NCBI GenBank assembly: GCA_030998225.1
Contig: JAPYXD010000171.1
Span: 1,178,001-1,242,000, forward strand
DNA: 64,000 nucleotides
Direction of reading: 5' to 3'
From: Diplolepis rosae
Taxonomy: Eukaryota; Arthropoda; Insecta; Hymenoptera; Diplolepididae
Shown here piece after piece: positions 1 to 11,013 of the stretch. How positions within the stretch are numbered: position 1 is the first letter of the stretch; the number at the start of each line of letters is the position of its first letter. The position numbers were made by a program, and so were the translations under genes. The notes below the pieces were generated by a model. The model saw only the letters and a program-made list of their open reading frames with translations, was not told where the DNA came from and did no database searches.

Positions 1-697
1 GAGTCAGGGCGGCCCCACATTGGATGGCTTTAGCAGTCGCGATCTGCAGGTGTTCGCCGAAGCTAAGCCTTCGATCCAGCTGCACACCCAGGTACTTAAT
101 GCTCTTTTTCCACTTGATTTCATGTTCCCCGAGAACGATCTTCGGGTATTTGAAGGATCTCCTGTCTATGACCAGCAAAGCCTCGGTCTTTTCAGGGGCC
201 ATTTTCAGGCATCTGCTATCTAACCAACGCTTTGCCCGCCACAGACTATCATTGATCCTCAGCTCCAGGATTTTGACGTCGTCAGCGGCGCACACGACAA
301 GTGCGTCATCCGCGAAGCCGATGATGCTCGTTCCAGCTGGCAGGTCTATGCGCAGGAAATCGTCGTACATGACGTTCCAAACGAGTGAACCTACCCGCGA
401 CCCTTGAGGGGCGCCACATGTCATCTCTTCCTTGAGAGACCATTTGTCGCCCTCGTATATCACCCACCTGTCGCTCAGATAGTCATCTATCATCCGCAAC
501 AGGTAGTCTGGAACCTTTTTCCGCACCATCGCCTCGATGCAGATGTTCCATCTCGCGGTATTGAACGCATTGCGTATGTCAATGCTGATCAACGCGCAGA
601 ATCCCTTACGCTTACCGGTTCTTCTTCTTGCTTTAGTGGCGATGTCCACCACTGCCTGGATGGCGTCAACTGTGGACCTGCCTTTCCGAAAGCCGAA
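1..697 (-). pseudogene. R1-clade non-LTR retrotransposon reverse transcriptase, fragment
   Basis: The minus strand is open for about 232 codons and runs off the window start. Read 5' to 3' it shows FGFRKGRSTVDAI, a finger/palm segment with ALISIDIRNAFN, the GAPQGS motif, and the catalytic GFADDALVV box, followed by KYLGVQLD. These are the usual order and spacing of an R1/I-type reverse transcriptase, which primes reverse transcription on nicked chromosomal DNA. At the 5' side the codon before FGFRKG is TAG (698-700), where a Gln is usual. Just upstream LSIGD appears in another frame, so a small indel also lies there. No endonuclease domain follows, so the copy is 5' truncated or decayed. The C-terminal part lies outside the window. 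The family call is firm; the exact clade is likely R1 but was not tested by phylogeny. Confidence 0.85.
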
Positions 698-700
698 CTA

Positions 701-1186
701 TGTCCCCTATCGACAGTCGCGCGCTCCTGAAAAGTTAACATAAATATGCTTTTCATTTACTGCATCTCCCGTCCTCTTGCTAAAACTTTGCCTTCGTCGC
801 CACGCGGGAGTTACCTTAAGGTACAATTGGGAATGGCGGTCGTGACGTCATAGAAGATAAATGATGAGGAGAGTAGGTCGCTCTCCTCGTGAAACTTTTA
901 GGTGAGGATTACTCGAAAACCTGACGTGATGGAGCAATTTCGAGCCTGGATTCGGTTTCTACGCCAAAAATTACTTTGTAAATGACTATCGGTATTTCAA
1001 AAAACTGAAAATGCCAACCGATTCTACGAGAAATAATAAGTCGAAAACCTCCATACCATTTTTATATCCGATTCTATTTTGTTAGTGTATTATCGTTATA
1101 AACAATGACATCCCGAGGGGAGATGCTGTACTCCGTTCTACCCCAAGCCGAATCTACTTTAGATAGCACCAAACTAACTATTGTAT
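701..1186. other. non-coding stretch, no gene seen
   Basis: AT-rich sequence with a CG-bearing segment near 790-920. A segment around 1003-1042 (TGCCAACCGATTCTACGAGA) is repeated imperfectly near 1288-1326. A 20-bp stretch near 1160-1180 (AGATAGCACCAAACTAACTA) recurs inverted near 6337-6356. No ORF of interest was found. Confidence 0.5.
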
Positions 1187-1359
1187 CACTGTCCAAATAA
1201 AAATAAAATGTACTCGTGTTTTTTCTTTCTGCGATTCCAATTCTTTATGCGAAATTATTTAACCAAATTAACAAAAATTTTGCAATTCCAAAAAACTCTT
1301 AATGCCAATCGATTCTACCAGAAAAAACACGGGTAAAATTTTTTTTCATTTGGACAGTG
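1187..1359. mobile_element. short inverted-repeat element (MITE-like), 173 bp
   Basis: The left end reads CACTGTCCAAATAAAAATAA and the right end is its inverted complement, finishing TTTGGACAGTG. The arms run about 38 bp with a few mismatches (GAAAAAACACG against CGTGTTTTTTC). No clear target-site duplication is visible and it has no coding capacity. It lies in the non-coding DNA downstream of the env-like stub. Confidence 0.55.
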
Positions 1360-1427
1360 AAAATTAAAAGTTCCCCTTTTGTATCGGTTTTTCCCAAGCA
1401 ATTGATTTAGCAACAATTTCCGTGAAT

Positions 1428-1646
1428 TCAACTGTTCAACTCTAACTTCAATGTTATTAGCTCAAATTCTTCTAGACATGACGTGCAACGTTCAGACACT
1501 GCTTTACGCAAAAGATTAATTTGTTCATATCTAGTATCGATGTTTTTTGTGTCGACGGATGAAATAAGTTGCCAAGTATTATGATAGATTTTTGCGGTAT
1601 CAAGGTTTTCAATATATATATAGTAGAGTTGTCTGGAGATCTTAGG
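1428..1646 (-). pseudogene. env-like N-terminal stub of a gypsy/errantivirus-type element
   Basis: A short open stretch of about 73 codons lies just downstream (minus strand) of the pol stop. It contains ENLDTAKIYHNTWQL, then a paired basic/acidic stretch and two cysteines (SERCTSCLEEFE), and ends at TGA (1428-1430). Insect errantiviruses carry an F-protein-type env at this position, and their N-terminal ectodomain has the same TWxL...L...C layout. No start codon, fusion peptide or membrane anchor can be seen, so this is a relic. The assignment rests mainly on position plus a weak motif. Confidence 0.5.
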
Positions 1647-1709
1647 GTGATATTTGCAGAAGTGATGTAGAGAAGTTCATTTTAGAAAGGGTAAAATGAA
1701 CTTTTGAGT

Positions 1710-2815
1710 TTATTGGTAATAGGGCTTCAATCTATTAGCGTGCACAGTGTGGTGTTTATTATTGTATAATATTTCGTAATCAGAAGGGCGGACATATTTG
1801 CATATCGTATAGGGCCCCAGCCATACAGTTTCCATTATGGATTTTTTGCTGTCATTATGTAGTAGCACTAAATCTCCCAGTTCAAAAAGAGGGTTGCTGA
1901 TGATAATATTGACATGTTGTTGCTTTTTTTACCGTTCTTGTGTTTTCTGAATCGCACTATCTCCTTTTTCCAAATTTTCATTATCAGCCATGTATGTCTT
2001 AAGCAGGTATTTAATCGTTCCACGAGTTCTCTCGAGGGCTCCGTTATTTTATGCATGGAAAGCAGTTTTTTTATGTGCTTGATTCTGAAAAGGTTTTCAA
2101 AATTCTGAACCAATTCTGATACAAAGTTTGCTCCTTGATTAGTTAAAATGTGCTTTGGAGAAGAAAATATGTAGATATAGGATCTAGCAGGTTGATCAAT
2201 ATACTTTCGCTCGTTGTTTCCTTCAATGCTACGAGAATTATATATTTCTTGAGCACGTCTTGAATAGATAAGATATATTTGTTTCCCGACATCGTTTCCG
2301 GTAGTGGTACAACAATGTCCATGGCTATCTTATTATTTGGCTGTGTAGGCATTTCTGAATTACTACTTCAACTTTGGGCCGCATTCGAGTTACCTTTTCT
2401 AATTGGCATACATAGCTTACATTTTTTAACGAAGTCAATTGCATCTCTTTCCATATTTTCCCACAATGTGTGTTCACGTAGCTTTTTAATGGTCTTATTC
2501 TCTACAAGGTGACCAGTTGCCACAATTCCATGTGCTTCTCTCAGCAAATTTTGTTTTTCTTCTTTGTTTAATTGTTTATTGGGTCGTTCGCAGAGGAAAG
2601 AAGTATGTTCATAAAATTTGATCTATGGTAGATATAATTTAGCATATCTGCTATGCGTACTCGCTCTGTTACAGTAATTAAGGGATCCTCCATGTAAAAT
2701 TTAAACATACTCCAAGTTTTGTTTCTGGTCAAATCTTTGATTTTGATGTAGACAAGTTTCACCCATTTCTCTTCGTCATAGTATGGTAACTGGATTCTTA
2801 ACATCGAAAAGATAT
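1710..2815 (-). pseudogene. gypsy-type integrase region of pol, broken
   Basis: The minus strand shows the integrase zinc-binding region (EAHG...TGH...KCKLC), then the core with NNKIAMDIVVPLPETMSGNK, a TNQGANF motif, NNGALER, and a C-terminal GDLVLLHN...HANRLKPYY ending at TAA (1710-1712). It would join proviral DNA to the chromosome. Lesions: an in-frame TGA at 2368-2370 and frameshifts near 2155 and near the NNGALER segment. The second catalytic position reads TNQG where TDQG is usual, so the active site also looks lost. The linker to RNase H (2568-2804) is recognisable as part of the same polyprotein. Confidence 0.8.
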
Positions 2816-2816
2816 T

Positions 2817-3922
2817 TTATTTTGTAATTTCAATCCTATTCTTCCCATTAGTTGTAGGTTTAACTTTTAGCTTTCTGGACATACGATTTCTTTTCCATTT
2901 TGTGTATTCCTGGTGAATTTCCTTTTTATCCTTCGGTGCTTGATTTCTCAATCTTTCGGAAATTGGTTTATTATCTTCGTCTGATGTTAGTTTTTCCGTA
3001 TCGTCGATTTCTGGGTTGTCAATTTTTTGGCTATTTTCTGGGTTCTCTTGAGGTTCTCCTGAAAGATCTTTGTCTTGAATAGGGTAGATCCTACAAAGCG
3101 CGTCGACTGCGAGATTTTCTTTCCCATTTTTGTAAACAATGTAGTAATAATATCCTTCCATTCTTAATCTCCACCTCATTAACTCCGAGGAAGGATCTTT
3201 AACGTTGAAAAGCCACGTTAGAGCCTGATGGTTTGTCTGTATGATGAATTTACGTCCGAGAAGATATTGTCGGAGTCGTTTAACTGTCCAAATGATCGCT
3301 AAAAGTTCCTTTTCACTAGTATCGTAATTTAACTCGGCTTTATTTAATGTTCTTGATATGTAGCAAACCTCTTGGACCTCTTGGGATAGAATTGTCCCTA
3401 GTCCAACATTTCTTGCGTCGGTGGTTAGTGTAAACATTTGCTTGTAATCTGGATATCTTAAGACAGGTGCTGAGCAGAGAACATTTTTTAGTTTTTGGAA
3501 AGTTTCTTCGCACGGATGTGTCCAGTTGAAAGATGTATTTTTCTTTGTAAATGAGGTTAATAGTTTAGCTAATGTTGAGAAGTTTTTAATAAATTTCTTA
3601 TAGTATCCAGCTAGTCCTAGGAAAGACATGCCATCTTTTTGTTTATCAGGCCTTTTGAAATTCTGAACGGCAGATAATTTGTTTGGGTTTGGTTTTATCC
3701 CGTTTTCTGTAATTACATGTCTTAAGTATTCGAGTTCTGGTCAGAGGAACTCGCATTTATCAGGTTGTAACTTTAACCCCAACGCTCGTAATTTTTCTAA
3801 TAATATAACTAGGTTTTCGTTATGTTCCTGAATTATATTTCCAAAAGAAACAATATCATCTAGATAAGCAAAGCATATTTTCCTAAACAGATCTTTAAAC
3901 TCAGATTTCATCCAATCGTGCT
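2817..3922 (-). pseudogene. gypsy-type reverse transcriptase and RNase H, fragment
   Basis: The N-terminal part has FKDLFRKICFAYLDDIVSFG (YLDD catalytic box), then KLQPDKCEFL, an opal stop at 3741-3743, then FLGLAGYYKKFI and the RNase H domain (TTDARNVGLGTILSQ, SEKELLAIIWTVKRLRQYL, TNHQALTW). An acidic tail of about 80 residues leads toward integrase. Reading stops at about 3922, where the first half of RT, protease and gag are missing, so the insertion is truncated or replaced there. Domain order RT-RH-IN identifies a Ty3/gypsy element, and the env-like stub beyond pol points to the errantivirus side of that group. Confidence 0.85.
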
Positions 3923-3924
3923 AC

Positions 3925-6810
3925 AACGAGTACAGATGAAACTTTGAGAAGGTTTATAATTTTATTGACGATGGCAGTGTTCTGGAGCACCGGCAGTATA
4001 TCAACGTTCCCTAGATACTGAAATAGATAATCAAGAGATCAACCTATCGTTGTAAAGAGTATCCAACTTCTAGGCTCAAATCGAGATAACTAATTTAGTT
4101 CTCCTTTCACAATTTAATTTATTTTCCTTATTAATTAATTGCGCCTACTTTGATTTTCCTCTCAGAGTCCCTTTCACTGCTTTTCGAGTTGGATGTCTTT
4201 GTGGAGAATTAATCACCGTTCCTTATGGCAGCGGAAGAAGGGCTGGTGATGACTCAACCAGCTAGGTCCCTGCAGTTTTTCTTCCTTCTTTTTCTGAGGG
4301 TGTTACCCCTTTATGTTGCGCGCCTCGAGGATTTACAGCTGTATGTTGCTTACCCCAATTTTTACTTAAAGATAAATTATTGAACAATAGCTCAGAGGCA
4401 ATCTACTTATTGCATGTCTATGTTCTCACTTCGAATGTAAGTTGTGGTCGATTGCCTAAGATTCCAATTCCTTAGAAATGGTTCTTATGAATACTTGTTT
4501 AGAGCGACGTATCGATCAAAAGTGTTCTGGAAAAGATCTACAAAATTATGTCACGGTCTGAATAAAAGTCACTTTATTAATATTTAATTGTGTAAAAGAT
4601 CCGTAGATCAGGACAGATCTTTATTTTTTGTCAGATACAAGTTGATACCGTAGCAGTCAAACAAGGAATGAATGTCGGTCCCGAACCCTGTAGCTGTGGT
4701 CCCCCAAGGTGCATACATGTAAATCCTTATCAGAAGGTAAGGGGAGATTAGAACTATTCTCAGACTTGTAAGATCAGAATTTCTACGGTAAAATATCTGA
4801 CCTATGAATTCCAGCTTCACATACTCTAGTGCACGGAAAAAAGTTCTTTGAAGTTTAGAGAACTATTTCTATATTTGCGGATAAAGAGGATAGTTCAATA
4901 AAAGTTAAATAGTAGATTGTGTAGCTAGGGGCTGAGGCACTGATTTGGGGCGAGGACCGACATTTTCAGGCCGAGTCGTAACCAAAAACGCGCCCGAGGT
5001 GGAGACAAATATGAGTTGAGTTCCAAAAACGGCCCAGCTCCGTAGCAGACATAATATTTTTTGTAAAATGCGCACTGAAAAGGTACTTCAGCACCTAAAA
5101 GCAGCTTTGAGGGGTTACATTTGCAATACGGCGCACCATGCGCATATGATTGAATGCAGATAAGTGGGTGAGAAAGAGACCACGTAGTCAACACGGTCGA
5201 TATGTTTAAGCACTTTTGATCGATTTGCTCTCTCTTGGTCCTGAAAGAGAAAGAAAATACAATTTCTAATTATGTACACTAGCGCTATGTACACGAGTAC
5301 TGTGAAATTACTAGAACCAATAAACGAGTATTTCCATTATTACTTACAAAGTTCAGTCTTTTTTTATGCAGACTGGCACATTTTCGTATTAATTGCAATA
5401 CTCGAATAACTATACCATACACCATCTCAAACACATTAGTCGCGTGTCAACGTCGTGCATTGGGAAAATATAAACCATATTATCCGAACGCTTTTGAAGA
5501 CTCTTGTTCACTAATTCATATCTTGTAAAATTATGTAAATAAAAAATTTCTGATTGCACCTTCTGAAAGATCAGATCAACAACTTACAGAATAACACATA
5601 ATCCGAAAATCGATTTTTTGTCTCGTAGGTCCCTTTTCTCGTGTCGCGTCATATATACTCTATTGTAGCAGCCTCAAAACTTTAGGAAAAAGTTCATTGA
5701 AATGATGACTGATTTTTGAACGCAAATAGTAGATTGCATAGTAAGGAGGAAAGCGAGTTCTTTTAACGGCAAGGGCAATGTTTTCGGAACGAGTTGCCGT
5801 GAAAAGACATGTCCACGCACGCCACTTGAAGAGACATGTTACGCTTAATTCGTAAGCAGTATGATACGCTCATTTTGTGCGGCTACCATGAAAAATAAAT
5901 TTCTCATATTATTATTATTAAACACTTTATTTACTTTTAAGTATACACTAACTCACTATTACACACACTCACTACATATATGTATAATTGCTTCTTTAAA
6001 CGATACTAAAATTAATCTTAATCGCTGCGACTTTGAACAAGGTAAAGAATTTATAAATATATTTTAATTTGAAGGTAACATTTTATAATCAATTAGATGT
6101 GAACCATCATAACATTCTATCACGTATTCCAGAGCCTCATTCTCGTCTAAATTCTAAACAGAATTATTAAAATGGATTATTCAGATTTAACACAACTCTG
6201 GACTTTTTGTTATAGTAGGGAGGACACATACATCAAAATAATCGCGGCAATTCTTAATTCCGCATCACATTTAGAACGATTAATACAAAAAATTGAATGA
6301 CATTTCCTTAGACGTCCGGCTATTGGTGCTTTTACCTTAGTTAGTTTGGTGCTATCTAGCCTGAATTTCGCTTAGGTAATAATGGATTAATACAACAAAT
6401 TTTGATTTACACACTTTCTGATGAAATTTATGATATATTTTTACTTTTTAGTAAATTTAAGAAAAAATTATTTAATTTTTTCGCAATTTCAAGATACTTT
6501 TACTCAAAAACATCATAAAAATTGTTATATTTTACGTCACCTTTGTAATATACAAATTTTGTAAATTTTCGAATATTTCTAACAGTGGAGGTAAAGGTTA
6601 TACTTGGAGGGGTAACATAGCGCCATACTAGGTATATTTCCATTCGGGAGAATTAAGATTTCGGAAGATAGCGAAAATGAGAGTAACTGAACTTGGACTG
6701 CTTAAAAACTCTAAACTTTCTATTCCGTATTCGTGTAAAGGTATAAAATACTTTGCAGTAACTGGTGTAATATTTTATTTTATATGAAAGATTCATCATA
6801 GTTGTTAAAA
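3925..6810. other. mostly unassigned AT-rich DNA
   Basis: Small ORFs at 4608-4820 and 4925-5194 (minus) have no recognisable motif and are not called as genes. A repeat end at about 4844-4900 (GTTCTTTGAAGTTTAGAGAA) recurs near 23950. The phrase AAATAGTAGATTG occurs at about 4907 and 5726, which may mark ends of an inserted block. Nothing else is supported. Confidence 0.45.
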
Positions 6811-6811
6811 A

Positions 6812-6884
6812 GACCTGAGCTCGAATCCCAGCGCAGACGAAAGCGTCTTTTCTTCCACGGAAAGATTTCAAATTCTTTAAATTT
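6812..6884 (+). repeat. tRNA-derived SINE, 3' half copy
   Basis: It holds the T-arm/box B region (GAGCTCGAATCCCAGCGCAG) and the same tail (TTTCAAATTCTTTAAATTTG) as the full copy at 7005-7224. The tRNA D-arm region is missing, so it is 5' truncated. Confidence 0.7.
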
Positions 6885-7004
6885 GAATTTAATTTGCATT
6901 TGTTTGCGATATAAGAGTTTGAAATTGTCTACAAGGACACCTGTCGGCAACGTATCTTATCTCATACGCGAATAGTGATTCTCCGATAATATAGGCAGTG
7001 GCAG

Positions 7005-7224
7005 AAATTTCAAACTCAACTAATTAATTTGAAATAATTTATAACCGCAAGGCTGAGCCACTAGGCGATATAAGATCTTCCTGTGGAGATGGATATGTCG
7101 GACGCCTGTGTAGCTCAGTGGTTAGAGCAGTCGACCAGCAATCGTAATACCTGGGCTCGAATCCCAGCGCAGTCGAAAACGTCTTTTTTTCCACAAAAAG
7201 ATTTCAAATTCTTTAAATTTGAAT
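7005..7224 (+). repeat. tRNA-derived SINE, fullest copy
   Basis: A box A match TAGCTCAGTGG (7111-7121) and a box B match GGCTCGAATCC (7154-7164) lie 43 bp apart, the spacing of an internal RNA polymerase III promoter. The D-stem GCTC/GAGC pairs, but the acceptor and anticodon stems do not fold as a working tRNA. The tRNA-like part sits inside a longer unit with a fixed 5' block (CCGCAAGGC...CACTAGGC) and a fixed 3' tail. The same unit occurs at 60785-60995, and partial copies lie at 6812-6884 and about 48763-48822 (minus). This repetition is what separates it from a single tRNA gene. Confidence 0.8.
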
Positions 7225-8111
7225 ACAATCAATATTATCGAAAGTAATGAATTATTTTTTTAAAGTTGAGTTAAATATAAATTCTCAAAATTCTCTAACA
7301 TTTGTTTTAATTCTCTCGGGACTCTTGAATTTCTGTAATTACTTCGATTATATTACGCGAACTAAAGTTCACGTGAGTTTAGCAACATTACACTGTAAAA
7401 AAAAAGCGTAATTTTCCAATACATAGGTGATGAAATTTTTCAATAAAAAATTGAAAAAATAGTCTTCCATCGAATTATTTGATTAATTTACAATAAATAT
7501 TCAAATCCCTATTGGATTTTTTTTCAGTATTCAAACTTTTCAAGTGACCAGCTCCCGCCTAATTTCGCATGACACAACTGGTCATAGGCTGACATCTCGG
7601 TCAGCTCTCCATTTGAATTATCACACTGATTTTCGGAATATGTCTCTAATAATGGATAATGATCCATTATTCCAAATATAATTCGAAACAATATGTTCGA
7701 CCCTCTCAATCTGTACATTCCAGCGAAGTGTATACCTAATAAATCCGAGACTATCTATTGAAAAATTCCGGTACTCAGATCTATATATTTTACAGACCAT
7801 TTCAGGAAAACTTTAAGAACTCATTTTCCAATATGAAAAAAACATTTTAACAAAATCTTGGACATAACCCGAGTCGAAATCCTAAGACTCGTCTCAGTCT
7901 CTACTGTCGAGATTGACGCGAATGTGTGACGACGGTTACGAGAATGAGAGAAGAGAGTCTATAAATGTTCAGCATTCATAGTTAACTCTCTTCTAGTCAT
8001 CGAAAACTGCACATATTACCGTTTTCCCATTTTTCGAGGGTGAGGCGATGGCCAACTCTACAGAAATACGTTGTCATGGTTCTCTTAAATAACAAAAAAA
8101 TTCTTACCACG
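7225..8111. other. non-coding stretch, no gene seen
   Basis: AT-rich DNA with poly-A/T runs. ORFs at 7524-7718 and 7997-8191 show no motif. A TACA tetramer run (about 8133-8152) starts the family R repeat. Confidence 0.45.
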
Positions 8112-8950
8112 AACCTGCCATTGGTCATCCGATACATACATACATACATAAACAGAATACAAATACATTCACACCATTCAGTCGTAGCCAATCATATTTT
8201 TAATCACAAATACACTTAAACATATAACCTTACATATATAAACCTAATAACTACACTTATATATAGTACGACACGCTTTCGTCGAATCACGCTCACGCTC
8301 GCTTACAATGATGAGACATAAAATTCGAAACTTTCTTATATAGTGACTGCAAGAGTTATTCAGAACTTGTGAGAGAAAGTGTCGTAACTAGAGTTTTTTA
8401 GCCTTACTCAAGTAAAAATAAATCAACTTTTTTCACAAATTTTTCATATAATAATGATTTATTTTTAAATTAATGTAATTAATTAATTAATTTTTATAAT
8501 TATGATTGTTGATATATATAGTATAATTATTAATTGATATTTAGCATACAGTTTTATCATAACTACGTATAAAGTTTAATGAAACCAAAGTTTGAAATAT
8601 ACATTAAAAAATTGCATTATATATTATCAAAAAGTATCTTGTGTAATAGTATATTACGACCCTAGGGCATTAAACATTCTGGCCGTGGGTTGTATACTAT
8701 TTTTCTTGATCTCCAGCCGAAAGTACGCCCAAAACCGAAACAATATTAATATTTATTTTTCGTTCAATTGCATGAAGTCACATTAATTTAAATTAAACAA
8801 ACGAATTATACGATGAATTTAGCGGCATATATATAAGAAGGTTCTTTTATTTTCCGTGTTGTATATTTTCAAAATATGAATTTTATTTAAATTTTATGTA
8901 ATGCATTAAAAAAAATTTATAGCTTCTTTTAATAAAGTTACCAACACGTA
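8112..8950 (+). repeat. dispersed repeat family R, copy A
   Basis: The segment ACATAAACAGAATACAAATA...CACTTATATATAG...TTTCGTCGAATCACGC...ATAGTGACTGC matches 36757-37139 over some 380 bp. The continuation (ACTACGTATAAAGTTTAATG...AAAAAGTATCTTG) matches 41627-41740. Copy A is therefore the unsplit form of the site that Copia occupies in copy B. About 190 bp (8645-8835) interrupts this copy relative to the others; it begins with a hairpin (TAGTATATTACGACCC paired with GGGTTGTATACTA, 8645-8702). No coding capacity was seen. Confidence 0.75.
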
Positions 8951-9965
8951 TATCAGGTGTGATGTCCCGAGATGTCTCGAGCTCACATGTCCTTCTAAAA
9001 TAACGCTAGAATCTGGGAATGCAGAAAGAAATAGAATAGAATATTATCATAGTGTATCTAGAAAATTAATATAATATAGATATGTGTTTATTTAAAGGTT
9101 TATATACTTAATAACGCCAATATGATTTTATAATATTAATCTAGGCTTGTAGAATGTAATTTTCGTAGAATTATCTGGATGTTTATTGTATGCGCATTCT
9201 AACCGAATCATCTTTGCCAAGTTTGACAATTCTGTTAAATTGCTAACACCCAGATGAACATGATTGCTGATCTCTGTGATGGGCTCCGGGGCTTTTTCGG
9301 GTTTTACCCATCACCAATATTTTATTACTGGTTTTCCCTAAAATCCTCACCGTCCATATCGTTATAAGAATTGGATTTTGAAAGAGGATCCATAAATATT
9401 TTTGAGTTGGAAATACACAAATTTTGAATACCATAAAACATTAAGGCGAAACGAATGTTCGACAAACCTCAAACGACCCTAAAGGTCTATTAGACCAATA
9501 ATAAGGCACAATAGCCTCCGCCTCTAGCAGGCGGACAAGGTACATAATATAAGTACAGATTGTCTTTGAATCTATCTAAAGGTACCGTTTATCGCCGTTG
9601 TCCTGAGGACACAGGTAAGACTCAATAAATGAGTCAGCCGAATTTTCCAGACCAAACTAGCCAATTTGGACTCTCGTTATTCCTTTCCACCTCCACTTTT
9701 CCAACCCCTACCCTTTGGGCCAGTTCATCAAGTGGGGGTAGGCACTCGGGATGTCACGGAGGTCTTCGCAGACTTTGGCAATTAGTTCTATTTTGGCAGT
9801 AATATTATAACCTTAGTTTTAACGACTGTAAACGCGTCGCGTAGTAGGTACGACCTATCGGGTTTCGCAGCTCATCGGCTGAAAACGCGCCATCCGATTA
9901 AATGTTTAATTTTCCTACCGTAGCTCCGTGTACAGTTAAGTTTTATTAAATTTAAGTATAGTTTA
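8951..9965. other. unassigned stretch with a GC-richer block
   Basis: The 9250-9900 block is richer in G+C than its surroundings, with phrases such as CCTCCGCCTCTAGCAGGCGG and CCCTACCCTTTGGGCC. It could be an untranslated part of an old retroelement, but no protein motif supports this. The ORF at 9243-9434 (minus) is not recognised. Confidence 0.35.
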
Positions 9966-10120
9966 GAAATGGTAGTGTCACCCTCCATATTAATATAATA
10001 AAAGATGCTGGTTTACGATCAATGAGGGTCAAATATAAAGAAGAAAACTCTTTATATTGTCAAAATTGTTGCGACGTTTCGTTGGCTATGGGTTTGCCAA
10101 GATAATAGATTTAAGAATAT
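9966..10120 (-). repeat. truncated copy of the 54.75-kb fold-back repeat
   Basis: AAAAGATGCTGGTTTACGAT, then ATGAGGGTCAAATATAAAGA and CGTTGGCTATGGGTTTGCCA match the inverse of about 54935-55050. On the minus strand it carries GCCAACGAAACGTCGCAAC, the 3' half of the hammerhead-like core described at 54921-54982. The 5' half is lost. The long palindrome starts just after it. Confidence 0.65.
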
Positions 10121-10183
10121 TTTTGTTTGCTCATATATTCGCGCGAAACAGCGATATTCATTCGCTGTGACGTAACACAGGTT

Positions 10184-11013
10184 TAAAAAAAAAAAATTTT
10201 TTGAGAGATTTATTAATTTAAACTTTTGATAAAATTGGATAAAATGCTAAATTCTCTTATACTTATAATTCATTATTTCCGGTTGAAATAATCAAATCGA
10301 TTTTAGGTTTGTTTCATTTTCTAGCTTATTACGTTAGGTTTTCAGATAAATAATTCTATAATTTATATTTTGTTAATTAACTACAGATATAGGCAATTTA
10401 ATTGTTCAAACAATTTTTTCATGTTTGCCCTCTCAGTAGAAAAATTTGGAAAAAATACAGCCATATGCGCTATGTCTCAATATAACTAGCGCATATTTAA
10501 TAAAAGTAGAAACTCAATTAGATCGGAAGATATTAAAGATTTTTGAGCGCGCGTATGTCGTGTTTAATCCTGTCTGAGTCGACCAAAAGCACATTATATC
10601 TCGAGGAAGGCTAGTTGCGGCTCGACTCGGACTTAATTAAACACGTCGCGCGCTCAAAAATATTTAATATCGTCCGATCTAATTGAGTCTCCACTTTTAT
10701 TAAATATGCGCTAGTTATATTGAGAAGTAGCGCATACGATACTATTTTTTCCAAATTTTTCTAATGAGGGGGCAAACATGAAAAAATTGTTTAAACAATT
10801 AAATTGCCTATATCTGTAGTTAATTAACAAAATAAAATTTATAAAATTATTTATCTGAAAACCTAACGTAACAAGCTAGAAAATGAAACAAACCCAAAAT
10901 CGATTTGATTATTTCAACCGGAAATAATGAATTATAAGTATAAGAGAATTTAGCATTTTATCCAATTTTATCAAAAGTTTAAACTAATATATCTCTCAAA
11001 AAATTTTTTTTTT
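10184..11013. repeat. long palindrome, 830 bp (foldback)
   Basis: The left arm (10184-10582) and right arm (10617-11013) are near-exact inverse copies. Examples: ACTTTTGATAAAATTGGATA and its complement at the far end; AGCGCATATTTAATAAAAGT against ACTTTTATTAAATATGCGCT near the middle. The spacer is about 35 bp. There is no ORF. It is probably a fold-back or long-TIR non-autonomous DNA transposon. Flanks CGTAACACAGG and CCCGTTATACG are weakly inverted too, so the true termini may lie slightly further out. Confidence 0.85.

Noticed and set aside
24..743. Plus-strand ORFs at the window start
   Set aside because: Shadows of the minus-strand R1-clade reverse transcriptase.
7108..7180. Functional tRNA gene
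   Set aside because: Acceptor and anticodon stems do not pair, and the same unit recurs with constant flanks, so it is a SINE.
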